Shown here: positions 36,463 through 50,521 of the stretch, piece after piece
Layout of the letters: every line of letters starts with the position of its first letter
Numbering within the stretch: the stretch's first letter is position 1
NCBI GenBank assembly: GCA_018873245.2
Contig: JAEMBT020000002.1
Coordinates: 1,928,001 to 1,992,000 of the forward strand
Source: Archegozetes longisetosus
Lineage: Eukaryota; Arthropoda; Arachnida; Sarcoptiformes; Trhypochthoniidae
DNA: 64,000 nt
Direction: 5' to 3'
Notes under the pieces: model-generated
Told to the model about the DNA's origin: nothing
The model's input: the letters and a program-made list of their open reading frames with translations, nothing else
Database searches by the model: none
Made by a program: the position numbers and the translations under genes

Positions 36463-38083
36463 TATAGCTCTATTCGATGTTATATTGAATTACATAATGA
36501 AAGTACTAAAGATGAATGCTTATTTCTCGCAAACTTAATAGCCTTTCTGGTAAACAGCAGATGCTTTTCAAGTGTTACACTTGGATTGATGCCAATTGCA
36601 TCCGAAACTTTATACTTTTTTTCGTCTCTTATCTCTTATATCAATGTCTGAATAATATCTATTAATTAACTTCTTTTTATAATTTAGTCCTAAAATTCAT
36701 ATCATCTAATACTTGATCAAAAATATTTTATTCTGACATTCAGTTGAAGATAATTAGATTGAAACATTCTTGATCAACTTCCTCACTTTCAAATTATTTT
36801 TAGTTTTTTTAGACAACGTATGTGCCTAGTAGTACTTCTGTTTGAAAATTGGATGCAATCAATTACAGCTATTGGTATTTCCGCATTCATCAAGTTATTG
36901 TTTATCATTCCCAAAATATTTTAAACAATACATCATTTTAAAAGGAAATATTTACAAAAAGAATCTATTTTTATTTCATTGATTCTCACGAAGTGTTTTA
37001 TGTATCACGAGTTAATCTAATCACGCATTTGTTGATTAAGAAAAAACACTTTTTTCTCATAATTTTTCCGAAGTATATAAGAGATAAACTTTTTTAGCTG
37101 AAAATAATGATATAAATTGAAGTTAGAGAAGAAAATGTGATGATTAGCAGAAATATGAGTAACATTAAAAATAAAAAGATTGTATTCAATTCATGAAATT
37201 CAAGGCTTTGCAAGCATAATCAAGATTTATATAAATATAAATTAATAAATAAAGTTTCTATTAGTTGAAGAATTAACGCAAACTCGAAATAAGAAACATA
37301 GAAATTAAAAAATGATTATCTTGGGGTGAACGCGGGATAAGTGGGCGAGTGGAGGGCAGAGAGAGGAAGGGAGGATGAGAGAATGACAGAGAGATTATAA
37401 TAATTATTTCCACTAATTGGTACTGATGTTAGATTAGACTTGAGGATATGCTAAACAGCATATGTTGTAGTGATGTGTTTATTATATAATAAACGCCACT
37501 CTAGATAGTAGTGATGATAGAGGATTATAATCATGTGACCTGAAAAGGCAGTTTTGCTAAAGAACTTTCTCTATTGACATGACAACCAAACTGAAAATAG
37601 TATTTAAAGTGACGCCAACCCTCGTTATTAGACGATGCTTTTAGACCAGAGTGATAGCTCTTAAGAGAGAAAGTTATGAAGAGAGCAAATAGAAAATAAG
37701 TTGTTATATATGTTCGAAAGGCAAAACTCAATAGTTATTTAGATTATTAGGTTTTGCTGCAGTTTGCTCGATATGATAAGAATTTAGGTCAAAATTGTTT
37801 ATTTCTGGTCGGATCTATTGGAAGGATAGAAGAGTTTTTAGAAGAACCTTTTTCCAAATAGAGTGACATTTTTTCGAAAGGATGCAGTTTTCAAGAGTAA
37901 GCTCACAACTAATGTGAAAACTGTTCTATAAGTTCATTATCTCTCAAATAAATTGTTCAAAAAATGGACTCATTCACTTTGAAAAGTTTTTTAATTTTTC
38001 GCAAATATATTTAAAATGTTATGATATTTTGAATAATTAACTTTTGGGTGCATTAGAAAATATTTTGGAATTTAGAACAATAT
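36463..38083. other. Intergenic with purine tract
   Basis: No supported exon. A G/A-rich strand tract occupies 37331-37395. Confidence 0.5.
37331..37395 (+). repeat. Purine-rich (GA) tract
   Basis: Almost all G and A on the plus strand (GGAGGGCAGAGAGAGGAAGG and onward), conspicuous in AT-rich DNA. It lies about 700 bp upstream of the EB-module gene. Confidence 0.7.
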
Positions 38084-40726
38084 ATGCTATTTACAACAAT
38101 GCTATTAATAATACTATTCATAATAACTATCAATAGCATTGATGGCATGAAAGTTCGCATGAATGAGCCAACAATTAAGATCTATGACAACAGTAACCTA
38201 ACCATCGTCTGTAAGACTGAACTATCACCAGAATCACCACCAGATCTATCATTGAGTGTGAGAGCGCGAATGGTTTTAACATTTTTGACAATACCAAGAA
38301 GTGGACAATTACATCAAGTCAATGGTGTATTGCATTGTGACCCATTAAGAACTAAATGTGAGAGTGAGTTCAATATCGCGGTTTCTTGTATTAGAGCGAG
38401 AATCAATATATCATTACCTATTGATACAATTGAGTCCGCGTGTCAATTAGTCGATGATCATATCTGCTCTCATCAGTGGTTACAGCAACACAGAGGAGAT
38501 TGTTTTGCTTTAGGCAGAGTTACGATTATTAAAGGTTTGGATCAATTTTTCTTGTCATGCCTGATATTTTCTGATTTTATGCGCAAAGTTTTCGATTAAT
38601 CTAGAGTTGAATAATGTTATAATGAAGAAGCATCTGGTTTTTTGAACATTTCTAAAAGTTTTCTCTTCAGATAATATTCTGATTTTTATTTTTATTCTTT
38701 AATTTGATGATGAATTGTGATCAGAAGCTTTAGTGATCTCCCATTAGATTTAATTATTGAATGTAAACTGAGTACTAGGATTTAATAAGAAGTCGAGCGC
38801 TATTGAGATCTTGAACTCTGTATACCTTGAAAGCTCCTATAAGTATTCGTCACAGAATTCATTAACCTTTAAAGACAGTTAACTTCTTAAGACTTCTATT
38901 AAATATTTATCTCCTGCTTCTAACTCAATCACTAAACCTTTTACTCGACAAACTTGAGAATTGAGAAATATATGTTTAGCATATGTTTAATTATCACTAC
39001 CAGTTGTATAAATAATTGGATCTAAAATCTGGATCACTTAATGTAAATAAGATTCAGTTTTATTAATATATCCATAAAGTCACGCTTTCCATAAGCGAAT
39101 CAAAACATATTTAAAAGTAGTTTCATAAATATGTTATCATTTGTCGACACATTTGAGCACATTTTGCCAATTATATACTTTAATCCTAAAGTGATTTACT
39201 AATTTTACCAGTAAAAATATACAGATATGACTTTTGAGTTATTTCAAACATAAGTTTTTAAGACCTTTTCAACAAGCTTTAAAGCAGTAAAAGCTGTAAT
39301 GGTGTTATTTTGATAATTATTTGGTTAAATAACTTTTTGTTGAGAGCTAGATTTAAATTCTGTCACTTTTAGATAATTTGTCTCAATCCAAAAGACTGGG
39401 ACTTTGAACATGACGTATAGCAATGATCCTTCGTTATTATTGGTAATAATTTGTTGTTTCAAGTACTTTTATATGAAGATTAATTACACCATTGATTGCT
39501 GAATTTATTGAGCTACAACAAGGTCTAAAGTTGTCAGTCGACAAAGCTAATTTCTTTAAAATAAATCACTTTAAAGCTATCACTGAATCCTTTTAGTTTC
39601 TAGTTGAAAATCTTGAAAATCTCACAAAACATGCATCTCATAAGAAATTAACAATTATTAGATTCGATATCAGTTTCTAAATTGTTTTATCTAAAACTTG
39701 ATAGCCATATATAGAACGTGTAATTATATAAACGACGAACAAATGATAGGATTATTCTAAACAATTGCTAATAAGCTTTGTTTGGTTACACAGCAAAAGC
39801 AATAAGTTCTTAACATCCTGCAGTAAATTACCATTTATTTTGTTAATTATCTAAATAAAAGCCACATGAATAACAATATGAGGTCATAAAATATTAATAA
39901 ACTCAGACATATATAATAAACGATGAGAGAAAAGATCGAAACACTACTCAAGTAATAAATCAACGTTTTATTATTTCATAACTCTAAGTAGGTTTATGAA
40001 AGTACCATTCAATCTTAGAATAAGAACTTTTCAAGCTTCAAAATTTGGTTCAAATTGAAAAGACAGTTTATATATCTTAGTTTTAGTTTTTTAAATTAAG
40101 AATTTAGGTTCAAATTAATAAAATTTTTCAATTCTTTATCACTGTTTTTAAGAGGTTGAAATTTTAGTTTAATAATAGTTTTGAAAAAAGTGAATCAGGC
40201 TCCAACTAATAGTTTTTCAAAATGTGAAAAGCGTGTACAAATTGTGAAAATAGTCTAAGACTCGACTCAAGTTATATTAGACTTTTAGAAATTGATAAAA
40301 CTTTATATTAAGGAATCTCAATTAAAGCTTTTTTCAACTTAAAAATTAGGTCCAAAATTAGGCGAGTCATGTATTTTTGCGAATAGCTCTATCGAGCAAT
40401 TGCTTCCATGCGCTGAACACCAGTATTGTGACACTAATTATGGTATTTGTCAATGTAAGCAACACTATAGGCCTATGAATAATACCTGTATCGATTATGA
40501 CCATAAATCGGATTCATTAAATCTATTATCATCGACAACATCATCGTCAACATCATCGACACAGTCGCCAGTTATGCCTACCATTTCGGAAGAGACGCAG
40601 AAAAAGTCTAATAAGAGTACTTCGAAAGCTTTGGTTATATTTTTATTAATTGTTGCGATTCTTTTGTGTATTGCGTTAGCAGTCGTCGTCATTTGGAGGT
40701 ATTTCAAGACTTTTTACTACTTTTAA
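38084..40726 (+). CDS. Type I membrane protein with EB/EGF-like Cys module
   Basis: Exon 1 is 38084-38534 and exon 2 is 40362-40726, joined in phase 1 across an 1.8-kb intron (donor GTTTGG, acceptor ending AAAATTAG); about 271 aa. Residues 1-22 form a signal peptide. An ectodomain with scattered cysteines follows. The join places Gly-Glu-Ser-Cys at the start of a module with spacing Cys...LPC-x4-YC-x5-IC-x-C...NNTC, which fits an EB or EGF-like fold. Next come a Ser/Thr-rich stalk, a hydrophobic span (VIFLLIVAILLCIALAVVV) and a tail of about 10 residues. It is predicted to sit at the cell surface. Function and partners are unknown. The non-consensus donor is the weak point; a missed small exon is possible. 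Confidence 0.6.
38535..40361 (+). other. Intron of the EB-module gene
   Basis: AT-rich; no additional exon or repeat recognised. Confidence 0.45.
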
Positions 40727-41402
40727 GGCAAATATAATTTCAATAATATTTTACCTATAAACTGCTGCTTCGCTAATAATGACTTATATCTTTTTTCTCG
40801 CTCTAACTTTTAGTCAAAATTGAATAAAAAGGTATACAAAAAATGTTTTAACTTTGATCAATAAAGTTTTTTGAACTTTTCTCGTGAGCTTTTGGAGGAT
40901 ACTCTATTTTTATCAGAAGATTATCAAAAAACTAATCTATGCATGACAATTAGTCTTAAATATCAAACTTAATGAAACTTAGAAAAAGTTATTTTGATAT
41001 TTCTGGCTTCAGAACAAATGAATATATTTTTATATTTAATTATGTATAAGTTAGTTGGCAATTGGCAATAAAAATAGATTAAGACATGCTCTCAATTAAA
41101 TACTTAAAAAGCTAGTCATTGATAATAATGAGGTCTAGTTACCAATTAAACTAACATCTAGTCAAAATTAAGCAAAACTTTTACCAAATTATTTTCTATT
41201 AAGTTACAGTCGAAATAGGAATCGTTTGGTTGCAGTCGGATCTGATTGATTGTCATAAGTCGTACTACCCTTGTTGTTGAGGAAGAATGAGATTCACTAA
41301 AATATATGAAGGACAACAATGATTAATGTTTGGATAATAAATGACTATTAAGTAGATAATAGACTGGATTGTGGCCAAAAACGTGTCTGTGATTTATATT
41401 TT

Positions 41403-41447
41403 TGTTTCTCTCCCTCCTCCTCCTCCTCCTCTCTCTCTCTCCTCATG
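41403..41447 (+). repeat. Pyrimidine-rich (CT) tract
   Basis: CTCCCTCCTCCTCCTCCTCC followed by (CT)n, about 680 bp downstream of the EB-module gene. It is opposite in strand sense to the purine tract upstream of that gene. Confidence 0.75.
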
Positions 41448-44228
41448 TGTTCAAATCATTTAATATAAGAGAAAGCTTTAATATATATCAATAGTAATTG
41501 TATTATATTTAACATATATATATATAAGTGAAAAGTTGATTGAATTATAGGAAATGCCTTGAATTCAGAATTTATGACTATCTAGATATGTATACAAATT
41601 ATTAGCCGTAAAAATGTATAAACATTTTTTTCTCAAATTGAATGCTGACCTCAATTAGAATTAATAAATATTAATATTGTTTGCTCTCTTTATTCAAAGA
41701 TAATTATATCAAATAAAAAAATACGCTTAAGAAATATGCAATAATTTACAACATAAAGGGCTCAAAGCCTAGTAATAAGTATTAGCTAATTATAGAAAAA
41801 GTTTTGTTTCACATTCAAGTTGAAGTACTTTTGAAATAGAGTTTACATTTGTGTTCAGTACAGTTTAATATGTTTACTAAGAATTACAACTTTTATATTT
41901 GAGAAGCGAATCAATGAGTTTATTATGTTTCGCAGTTAAGAAGGCATTGAAAAGTTGAAGTGAAACCACTTTTAGTGCTTCGAGAGAGACAGTGAACACT
42001 AGTTTCTCAGACTTTAGATAATCTGATGCACTGTTTAGGCCCAGTTCCCATATCAGTTGGAATACAAAAATAAACGTCTCAATGAATTGCTTTCTGTTTA
42101 ACTATGTTTTTGAGAGAATATAGATTTTGCAATCAAACTAGATGATCTATTTTTCTCTCTATTTAAATAAACATCAAATTAAAGTTCTTTTAAAAGTATT
42201 TTAGTCCAATTATTCAAAAATTTGTTGCTGTCAAATTATTTATCGATTGCATTGTAAAGAATGTGAGAAAACAATTTTTTAATATCCAGTTCGGCAAAAT
42301 TGCCTATCTATTTATGCACAACATATAATTTCTATTGGTAAATAAAAATTTTCTGAATTTCACATGGTTGGAACAGAAAAAGTTATACTTTTTAAGCTTA
42401 AGTTAATGCAACGCATTGGAACCAATGATTACGAGCGCATAATTATTAGCATGTATTCCTATTGAAGTTGAAGTCAATTTTTAGTCAAAAATAGAAAATA
42501 TTCTAAATATTTTCTACTGATTAAGTGAAAACTTGCGAGTTAGCAGACTCTTGAGTACTGAGCTTATCAATGATTATTAAACATACTCATCTTTTGTAGA
42601 AGTGTAATATTTATGACCGCATTTCAGAGGAAATTAAAATCTTATTAATCATCTGATAAGAGAAATTCGTATGCAGAGCTTAGTGTTTGTAGGCGGATAT
42701 TTGTTTATCAAATTTATGGATAGAAAATATAAGAAAATGAATCATCTATTCTTTGAAATTATTTTTAAATGAATTTTTGAGAACAATTTTTAATGAAAGG
42801 AATGTATTCAATTTATACTTAATATCTTTTAGTGATTCGTTATTAGTACATGTGAACTCATAGAAGTTATCATAAAGATGTGGAGTGTCCCCAAGTCTCA
42901 TTAATCCTGTCAAGAGATACCCATTCAAAGGATATGATATTCAAGCTTTGATATATTGACTGATTTGAATAGATCTACAAGTTATAAAAGTTGACATATA
43001 TTTTAAGAGTTTGCCATGTCCATCAGCCTGTAATACAATTTTTAATTAGAAAAACAATTAAATAATAACTTTATATTAACTTTATCCGGTTACTAATCGC
43101 ACATTTCTCGAAAACCTATTGTACCAATAAATGTAATTTTTTCTTAGTAATACAATTTTTAAAATTTACTTATTAATTGATATTTTTCTAATTAAATGAC
43201 AAATTCAATTACAGATAAGTTTTCAGAAAAATTGTTAGGTTTCTCGTTAAAATATTTATTGAACTTAATATTTCTCAATATTGTGAAACTAACTTCTGAA
43301 TGCAATCTATAAACTGCTTTATATTAAAAATTAAATTAATTTGAAAGTTATGACTAAAGTTATGAATCAAAAACATTTCAAAGGTTTACTCTCTTTTGAG
43401 GTTAGCAAGTTTTAGATTAACTTTGAAATAAATTATTGTTGCAATCAATAGTAGGTTTCAAGTTATTTATAAGGATTCAAAAATTAGTTTATAATAAATA
43501 TTTAAAAGTAAATTTGTTTTACTGAAAACTCTTAAGTTTCAGTTTGAAGGCTTCATTAAAGTTGATAATTAAAGCTTTTCAGCCAGTTAAAAGGTTTATA
43601 TATATATTTTTTATCAAAGTGGTTGAACAATATCTTGTGACAGAGTATTCTGATCGAAGGTGGTCAACAATTAATTTTTAAATTTATCTAATAATTCCCT
43701 TATCGACTTGTGCAAAACTTATTGTCAAAATTGTACTATCTTTACACATAGTACAATTTATGCATAGTGAAAGTCTCATTTTCTGGTAGTGTTGCTTGCT
43801 CCTTCAAATTGTTAACATTATTTTATTTGAATATTTTGTTTATGAACTATAATGCTTCAGGTCATGACTTCATAATGAAGTTGAAAGACTTTGATTAGTC
43901 AGAAATTAAAACTATTTAAAAATTAATTTGAATGCCTTATTTCATGAATATCCAGTCATTCACGAAACACATGAACTACAACTCATTTGATTGTCTACTA
44001 TTTAAAAATTTTTGACTTAAAGATATTCTATTTCTTGATTTATATTGGATTAGAATTATGCAATGCTAGCAAAATTTATTTTAGTCTGAGTTATAAACAA
44101 TGACCAATTGATCTTCAATATGAATTTCTTTAGAGAAGCCAAGAATTTACACTTTACATTTCTACAATTAAAATTATTAATACAATATTAATATTATTTA
44201 TGCAATTGAGTTGCTGTAAAAATTGGAT
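41448..44228. other. Gene-poor AT-rich stretch
   Basis: No exon, RNA gene or clear transposon was recognised. Confidence 0.45.
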
Positions 44229-45715
44229 GGCACAGAATCGATAGAAAAGTTATCTGAAACCAATAATGAATTCACGTTCAATATCTTCGGATAATTGTCA
44301 GCTTATAATAACGACATAATTTCACTGTTATCGGTGTTGAACCCATAATAACTTTATTGATAAGGTTGAGTAAATTGTTTCATATTAAAGTGCAATTCAT
44401 CAAAACTAAAACTTGGCAGTATTTTACTTATATATAGTAAAAAATCGTATATTCATCAAAATCTCTGGTTAGTAAAATACTCGGGTAAAATATTGATAAA
44501 TGTGTTGATTTTTTAAACTTTACGTAAAATTAAATATAAAATGACTAATGCAATAGCACTGACCAACTGTAAGGCATGTCATCTTTCACATAAAAAATCG
44601 CCCTAAATACATTAAAAGTATAACTCTAAATTGTAGAACTTTTTCCACTGCCGAGTTTTAGTTTTGGTCAGTTGTACTTTATGTAATGGATCAAATGGTA
44701 AAGCTGCTAATCATTTAAATCGTTTTCTACAATTTGTCAAATATAATATGAGCGAGTACAAAACAATGATGGGTTTCAAGAATTCATCAAAATATCGGTC
44801 AAAAATCTGTGAATGGTTTCAATCAACTATCTCTAATAAGTTTTGATCAACAATAGAGTGAATGTTTTGAGTGATTATAGAAGTTTATTGAAAAATGCTA
44901 CAGTGCAGGTATAGAATCAATTGATTTTGTCAATAATGCAAAAAATGCTATAAATGAAGTGAACAATTGGGTTAAACAACAAACTGATAATAAAATTAAA
45001 AAGTTATTCAATCAACTATTGACGAGCGAATACTTCAATACAACTTCTCATTGTTGATCCTGTTTATTTTAAAGGTTTGTCCAAAATAATTTATAAATTC
45101 AAGTTTAAATGATTTAATTAAATTAACTTCATTTTGTTGTCTCTTGTCAGGTTGATATTCTGAGTTTGATTCGTGCAATACACAGGAGAGAAATTTCTTT
45201 AATGAAATTTGAATCTTGTAAAAGTTCATTCCATGTGCAGAACAAGTTTCTTTAATTATCATTATGGAGAAATTCCTGATTCACAAGTTGTTGAATTGGA
45301 CTACATTGGACTTGATCTCAAAATAGTAATAATTTCAGTTTTCAGTTCATAGAAGTATTACTCAAACCATTAAATGGTTGGATAAAACCAAACTCTTCTG
45401 TCATTTTGGCTAACCTGAACGAAAGCACTATATATTTCACTACCAAAACTTAGGACTTTATTTACCAAAGTTCAAAGTTAGAGAATCAGAAATCTGTAGA
45501 ACAGACGAGTGATACAGATCTCTCATGATTTAATTGCAAGAAAAGTTTGCCTGCTTCGAGAATACTGCATGAAAGTTTCATTAATGCAGAACTGATGCAG
45601 CGAACATGATAGTTGTAACGTCTTGTTATGATCTAAATGAGCCGAAAGTCATGGCGCTAATCATCAGTTCCTGCATCTCATTCGTGATAATAAAGTTTTC
45701 ATGGATTCATAGAAT
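44229..45715 (+). pseudogene. Serpin pseudogene
   Basis: Decayed paralogue of the intact serpin at 50522-52178, in the same strand and order. Readable pieces: TESIEKLSETNNEF (signal-proximal helix, 44.2 kb), NGSNGKAANHLNRFLQFVKY (44.7 kb), a stretch matching FVNNAKNATDEVNEW (44.9 kb), and a reactive-loop remnant beside a FLYLIRD-like region (about 45.6-45.7 kb). Frameshifts and stops in every exon preclude a product. It is the dead member of a tandem serpin-SSUH2 duplication. Confidence 0.8.
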
Positions 45716-46559
45716 ATCATTTAAGACTGAATCAATCCGTTTTTAATAAAGTAAGAGAAAATTACAATTAAATTTTACGAAAAGATTATGTCTATGACAG
45801 GAAAGTTAACGCAATAGCCCTCTTTTGCTTGTTACTGTCGTGGATTATTAATTTATGGAGTATAACGTAAAAATTGCCTCCCTTTCAACATAGAAAATAG
45901 AAAGAGTTCATGATTACTTTTTCAAACTATGTTATTCATAGTATTTGGGTCACTGAAACTTCGAAATCATTAACAAAACTCTTTTTATCATTTCAACTCA
46001 GAACTTTAAATAACTATTCAGACTCTTAGTTTCTGTGCATTAAGTTAATCTTATGCTGGATAAAACAATCGATGAAAATGTTCAATATCTTTCGACACAT
46101 GCCACGACTGAGGTTTTAGACTAGGAATAAAAAAGACAAATGTTTTGGATAAACATTTTTTGTCATAAAAACACTTTAAATCTGAAGTAAGTTTGCAAAC
46201 ACTTTTTCAAGTTTTTGAAGAGTGATTTGAGCTAAAAATTGGCTATTTTTGAAGGCTTAACCACTAAGTATTCAGATTAAGTTTCAGGCATTAGGTTTTA
46301 AGTTCAAATTATGTTCCTATTGTGAAACTCTTTTATATCCTTTGCTGATCGAGAGGCACTTTTTATTACATGCATCAAACGAATGCTCACTACCCGTACA
46401 TTATTGCTCAAATGATCAACTTATATAATATAGTCATATTGTTTTGAAATGAAATACTCTTATATATATCTACTTGATTCTTTCTTTATGAATCTATTTC
46501 AATTCAAATTCATAATCCTATACACTTATAGTAGTTTTAGTAAATAAAAGTTTTATATT

Positions 46560-47764
46560 TCATAATATAGTACAAAATCTTAAATAATTTCCCGGATATT
46601 TAGGAAAATAAATTCTTCGTTCATTACCATAAACATAGAATTTTCCATTCTTTTTCTTGTATTCATAATCAATCATTGCTAAAGGAATCGTTTTGATTTG
46701 ATGTTTTTGTCTCAGAATTTTCTCACAATCAGATTCATGACTATTTCTATGTTCATCATAGAATCCTAATGATGCTGTCATAACGGCCGCATCAGGGAAG
46801 TTGTTAACTGGCGAAATGTTATTCGATTCTTCGTCAAAAACTACTTGTCCGCCACCTTTATCGATTAATTTGTTTGGAAATATAGAAGTTGGAACTTCAT
46901 TGATGAAACAATCGCTTTGAAATGTTTGCCAAGTTATTTTTAGCTGCAAATACCATAATAGTTTACCATAACCTAATGAATAGAGATAGTTTCAGTTTAT
47001 AGTCTATTTATTTAGCCAATTCAAGAAACTTTGAAGTAACATTTAACTATTCATTTTTATGATGACACTGAAGAATTGCTCGTTTCAATTAAAAAAACGT
47101 ACATTGAAATACTCAAAAACTCGAATCTTTTTGAAAATTTCAACTTTGGACACGTAGAAAACGGTTGGATGTATATTTAAAAAACCATATAGGGTGAATA
47201 TCAAAATATAATCATTTTTAAAAATTATTGTTTATTTTTGCTCCGAAAAAGATGAGGAATACCTGAGCAGGTTAAACATGTTTGTCTTCCGCTACCAAAG
47301 CAAGAACTGCAGGTTTGATATTGACTTTCATTACTGTTTGTACTGGAATTATAAGTTGAAACATAGCTTCCACCCATTCCACCGCATGACATACATGTCA
47401 CACTTCCAATCCCATGACAAAAATGACATATCTTTACTTCTTCCGAATGAGGCATAATTAACTTGATTTTTGTTTTCTCACAAAATAAACCCGGAGTATT
47501 GACCACAACATGCCATTTGTCAGGTATAGGTCCGTTTTCTTCTCCGTCAATCTGTCCACCTCTGTATCCGTAGTATTTCCACTTTGTTTCACGCCTCTCG
47601 GAAAATGTTTCTAAAGTGTACTTAAAAGCATTTTTCACATCTATTGAGCCGATTGTCAACTTTTTCATAGGTGACAATCGCACGCACTTATGTTTGTTTA
47701 TATAACCAATTAAAGCTTCCTTAACTTCACTTTCATTTATTTTAATTAAACTGTTTTCTATCAT
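46560..47764 (-). CDS. SSUH2: SSUH2 (Ssu-2 homologue)
   Basis: Exon 1 (47263-47764, starting ATG with MIENSLI) and exon 2 (46560-46972) join in phase 1: donor GTATTC, acceptor ending CATTAG. The product is about 304 aa. The N-terminal half has the family pattern LETFSERR...W and PGLF. Four CxxCxGxG zinc-binding motifs like those of DnaJ (CHFCHGIG, CMSCGGMG, CSSCFGSG, and CLTCSGYG across the splice) follow. The C-terminal part has FPDAAVMTAS and FYVYGNERRIYFPKYPGN, characteristic of SSUH2. The family is chaperone-like; its molecular role is poorly known (C. elegans ssu-2 is a genetic suppressor). A TTG codon 5 triplets upstream is in frame but is not a likely start. Apparently intact; its copy in the second unit is dead. 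Confidence 0.85.
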
Positions 47765-48024
47765 TTTAGAACAAATCAAATTTTAAACAAAACTTAAAGG
47801 TTCATTTAATCTGTATGCACACTCATATTACTGATCAGGTTTTATTTTTATCTAATTGAAGTCCTATTTAAAGTCACAGAGCATGATTTCGCAAAGCATC
47901 GTAATCTCTTATCTCAAGTGTTTAATCTTTATGTTCAATAAATAAGTGAAGGTAGAACTAACAATAATATGATATGCATTTCCTAAAGATGAGTCACTCC
48001 TTTATTGCATTCTTATTTCAAAAC
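47765..48024. other. Short intergenic
   Basis: Upstream of SSUH2; no clear TATA box at the spacing seen for other genes here. Confidence 0.4.
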
Positions 48025-48026
48025 TA

Positions 48027-48400
48027 TTATCAATTCAATCTGAGGAAAGACGGAGACCACTAGGTTTATAGGTGTTCACAGAACACAAATTTTAACCTGC
48101 AAAAGTGTTTACCTTTCAACCAATGGCTACAAGCAAACATTCTTATGGGTGACAAAAGTTTTATTTTTAATTGAATTGATTTGAGTTAAGGAAAAAGTTT
48201 TTATAATAATTATATTCAATGAGAATATTAATGTTATGAGATTGTTAATGAAATAATATCAATAACAAAATCAAAATATGTTTGTTCATAATAATCAAAA
48301 CATATATGCGTTATATTTTGTATACTTTTTGTAAAAATGTTTCCCGTAAACATATAATGATCTAGAGGTCTCCGTCTTTCCTTAAAATGAGTTGATAATA
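48027..48400. mobile_element. Tc1/mariner-type MITE, 374 bp
   Basis: Inverted ends TTATCAATTCA.../...GAGTTGATAA continue into the conserved AGGAAAGACGGAGACC block and are flanked by TA on both sides. No reading frame. Confidence 0.65.
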
Positions 48401-48402
48401 TT

Positions 48403-49837
48403 CAAAAAGTACGTAAAATTCATTCATTTTTCTTATCCTTTCGGGTGGCAGAGTAATGCGTAACATTAAATATGATTTTCTGATACATAAAATCAATTAT
48501 TACAATTAATATATGAAAGCATCATATGCTATTTTTAAAATGAAAACTGAGCTCTCTTAAAGATTGATATAACATTAGCTTTAAATAATACATAGAAAAA
48601 TTTTCGAACATATATTATTCAATACGAACGTACTTTTCTAAATTTTATTCGTATAGTATAAGATGCTTTAGACTGGTTACCGTTCTTCAAATTGGAATTG
48701 AACAGTAGTTACATAAAGCCATTTTAGGATCTTTTATCTTAAAAGTTCCTAGACACAACATTTAGGTTTCTTTTAATTCATTTTAAGACTTATGAACCAA
48801 TTTTTTTATGAAAACACTTGTGATTGAACTAACAAAGTAGATCACAGTAATAGATAAATACATGGACCCATATGTTGTCTGATGTTTTAAATATGTATTG
48901 TACTGCATATGTATAGTATTTCTTCCAACGACATTATAATTATCAATTGAAGAGCTTAATTCTAGAGGCTTAATTACATGAAATCAAAGATTGAGAAAAA
49001 CAAAAACTCATTGTGTTTCCAATTGGTATTGTAGGTGGACTCGATTTTAAAATGTGATTTTCTATAAGATTTAAGCCATTTTTTTTATTGAAAATGGCAT
49101 GGGCTATCCATTCTAGATCTTATTATTATTATGAAAATGTCTAAATATCACTTTTAACATTTTATCTCTTAAGCCCTTTTGGAAATAAACTACTAAATTA
49201 TAGCGTTGCTAATTTATTCTGATATAAAAGTGGCTTCAGTTTTGAATTGATTCAATCATAAGCTGAAAGCCTACACATTAAACTTGAATTCGATATAATT
49301 TCCTCCTTTTGAAAAAATGAACTAACAGATCGAAGTGTAAAGATCTACATTTTGTAGTTATTTTAATGGGTAAAGACTTGGTAACTTGAAATCACTTTAC
49401 AAAGTGAATCGATTCATACAAATTACAATTTGAATTATCAGTTTCCAACAATTATCTATGAAATTTATTTAAAATAACCCTATTTAATGCAGACTTACCA
49501 ATCATTCATTCACTTTGACAGGTTATAATTTTTATCATTTTCAGATTATGATAATCCGGCAATAGACTATAAATATTGACTTATTGACGATTCATTTATT
49601 TGTTTTTACTAACTGTTACTATCTGGAAATGATAAGAATCACAATCTGAAAGCAAAAGAACAGTTGATTAGCCAGTGTTTATAGTTAAGTGGTAGAAAAA
49701 AATTAACTCAAACTGCAGTTTACATGAATTGATTCATTTACAAAGTGTTTTAAAGTTACTAGGTCTTAAGATTGTCTATATATTTTTCTGTTTCATTCTA
49801 TTATTTATTTCTTCAAAGGGAAGCTGAATATGTTTGT
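48403..49837. other. Gene-poor stretch between duplicated units
   Basis: Separates unit 1 (serpin pseudogene and SSUH2) from unit 2. No feature recognised. Confidence 0.45.
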
Positions 49838-49845
49838 AATTTATT

Positions 49846-50094
49846 CAGTGGCGAAGGCAGAAATTTTTGAGTGAGGGGGCAAAACATTTAAAGCTTTATT
49901 TAAAGTATGAACTTTAATGTCTAATCAATACGGTTCTGAAGCAGTAATACCCGAATACAGTCATTGAAACTTGAGTATAGTTCAATTCTATTAAAACTGT
50001 TTTCATTTAATAACTAGTTTAAGACTTTTCAGATTTAAGTTGCTAGGACCTAGGCCCCCTCAGCTCCCCTAGGCCCCTTTTGGCTTCGCCACTG
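49846..50094. mobile_element. hAT MITE, 249 bp
   Basis: Ends CAGTGGCGAAGGCAG and TTGGCTTCGCCACTG are inverted repeats. The flanks AATTTATT (49838-49845) and ACTTTATT (50095-50102) are an 8-bp duplication with one mismatch. The CAGTGGCG start is typical of many hAT elements. Confidence 0.8.
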
Positions 50095-50450
50095 ACTTTA
50101 TTGGAATCGATGAAAGTACCCTATAGTATTGCATAATTTTTCAGGTTATCTATCAAGATATGTTATTCAATGTTATTGACATATTAATGTTGAGTATGGT
50201 ATTAATTATTATAACACATGTTTTTTGGTGGATGTCAAATGCTCACAGAATTATTTAGTTTGTTTGCTAATATTTTATTTGAAAATTTCCACTCATTCAA
50301 CATACTAAATGTTTCTTACCTTTGTTGCTATGCAGCACATCGTAAATGAAACTGTACATATAGCTTGAGCATAATCTCCAGTTAAATATTTGTTTTGAAA
50401 AATATTTTATTCGAAATGAATTAATAAAAGTATTATTTGAGCAGAAGTTT

Positions 50451-50458
50451 TATAAAAA
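50451..50458 (+). promoter_or_regulatory. TATA box of the serpin gene
   Basis: TATAAAAA, about 64 bp upstream of the serpin start codon, the same spacing as at two other genes in the window. Confidence 0.5.
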
Positions 50459-50521
50459 CATAAACTGAATAGAAATTTCTTGTAATTTCGAACCGTACTC
50501 ACAATCATATACAGTTTTAAT

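Noticed and set aside
44664..44846. Short serpin-like frame as a gene
   Set aside because: Only one exon fragment of the serpin pseudogene; the surrounding exons are broken.
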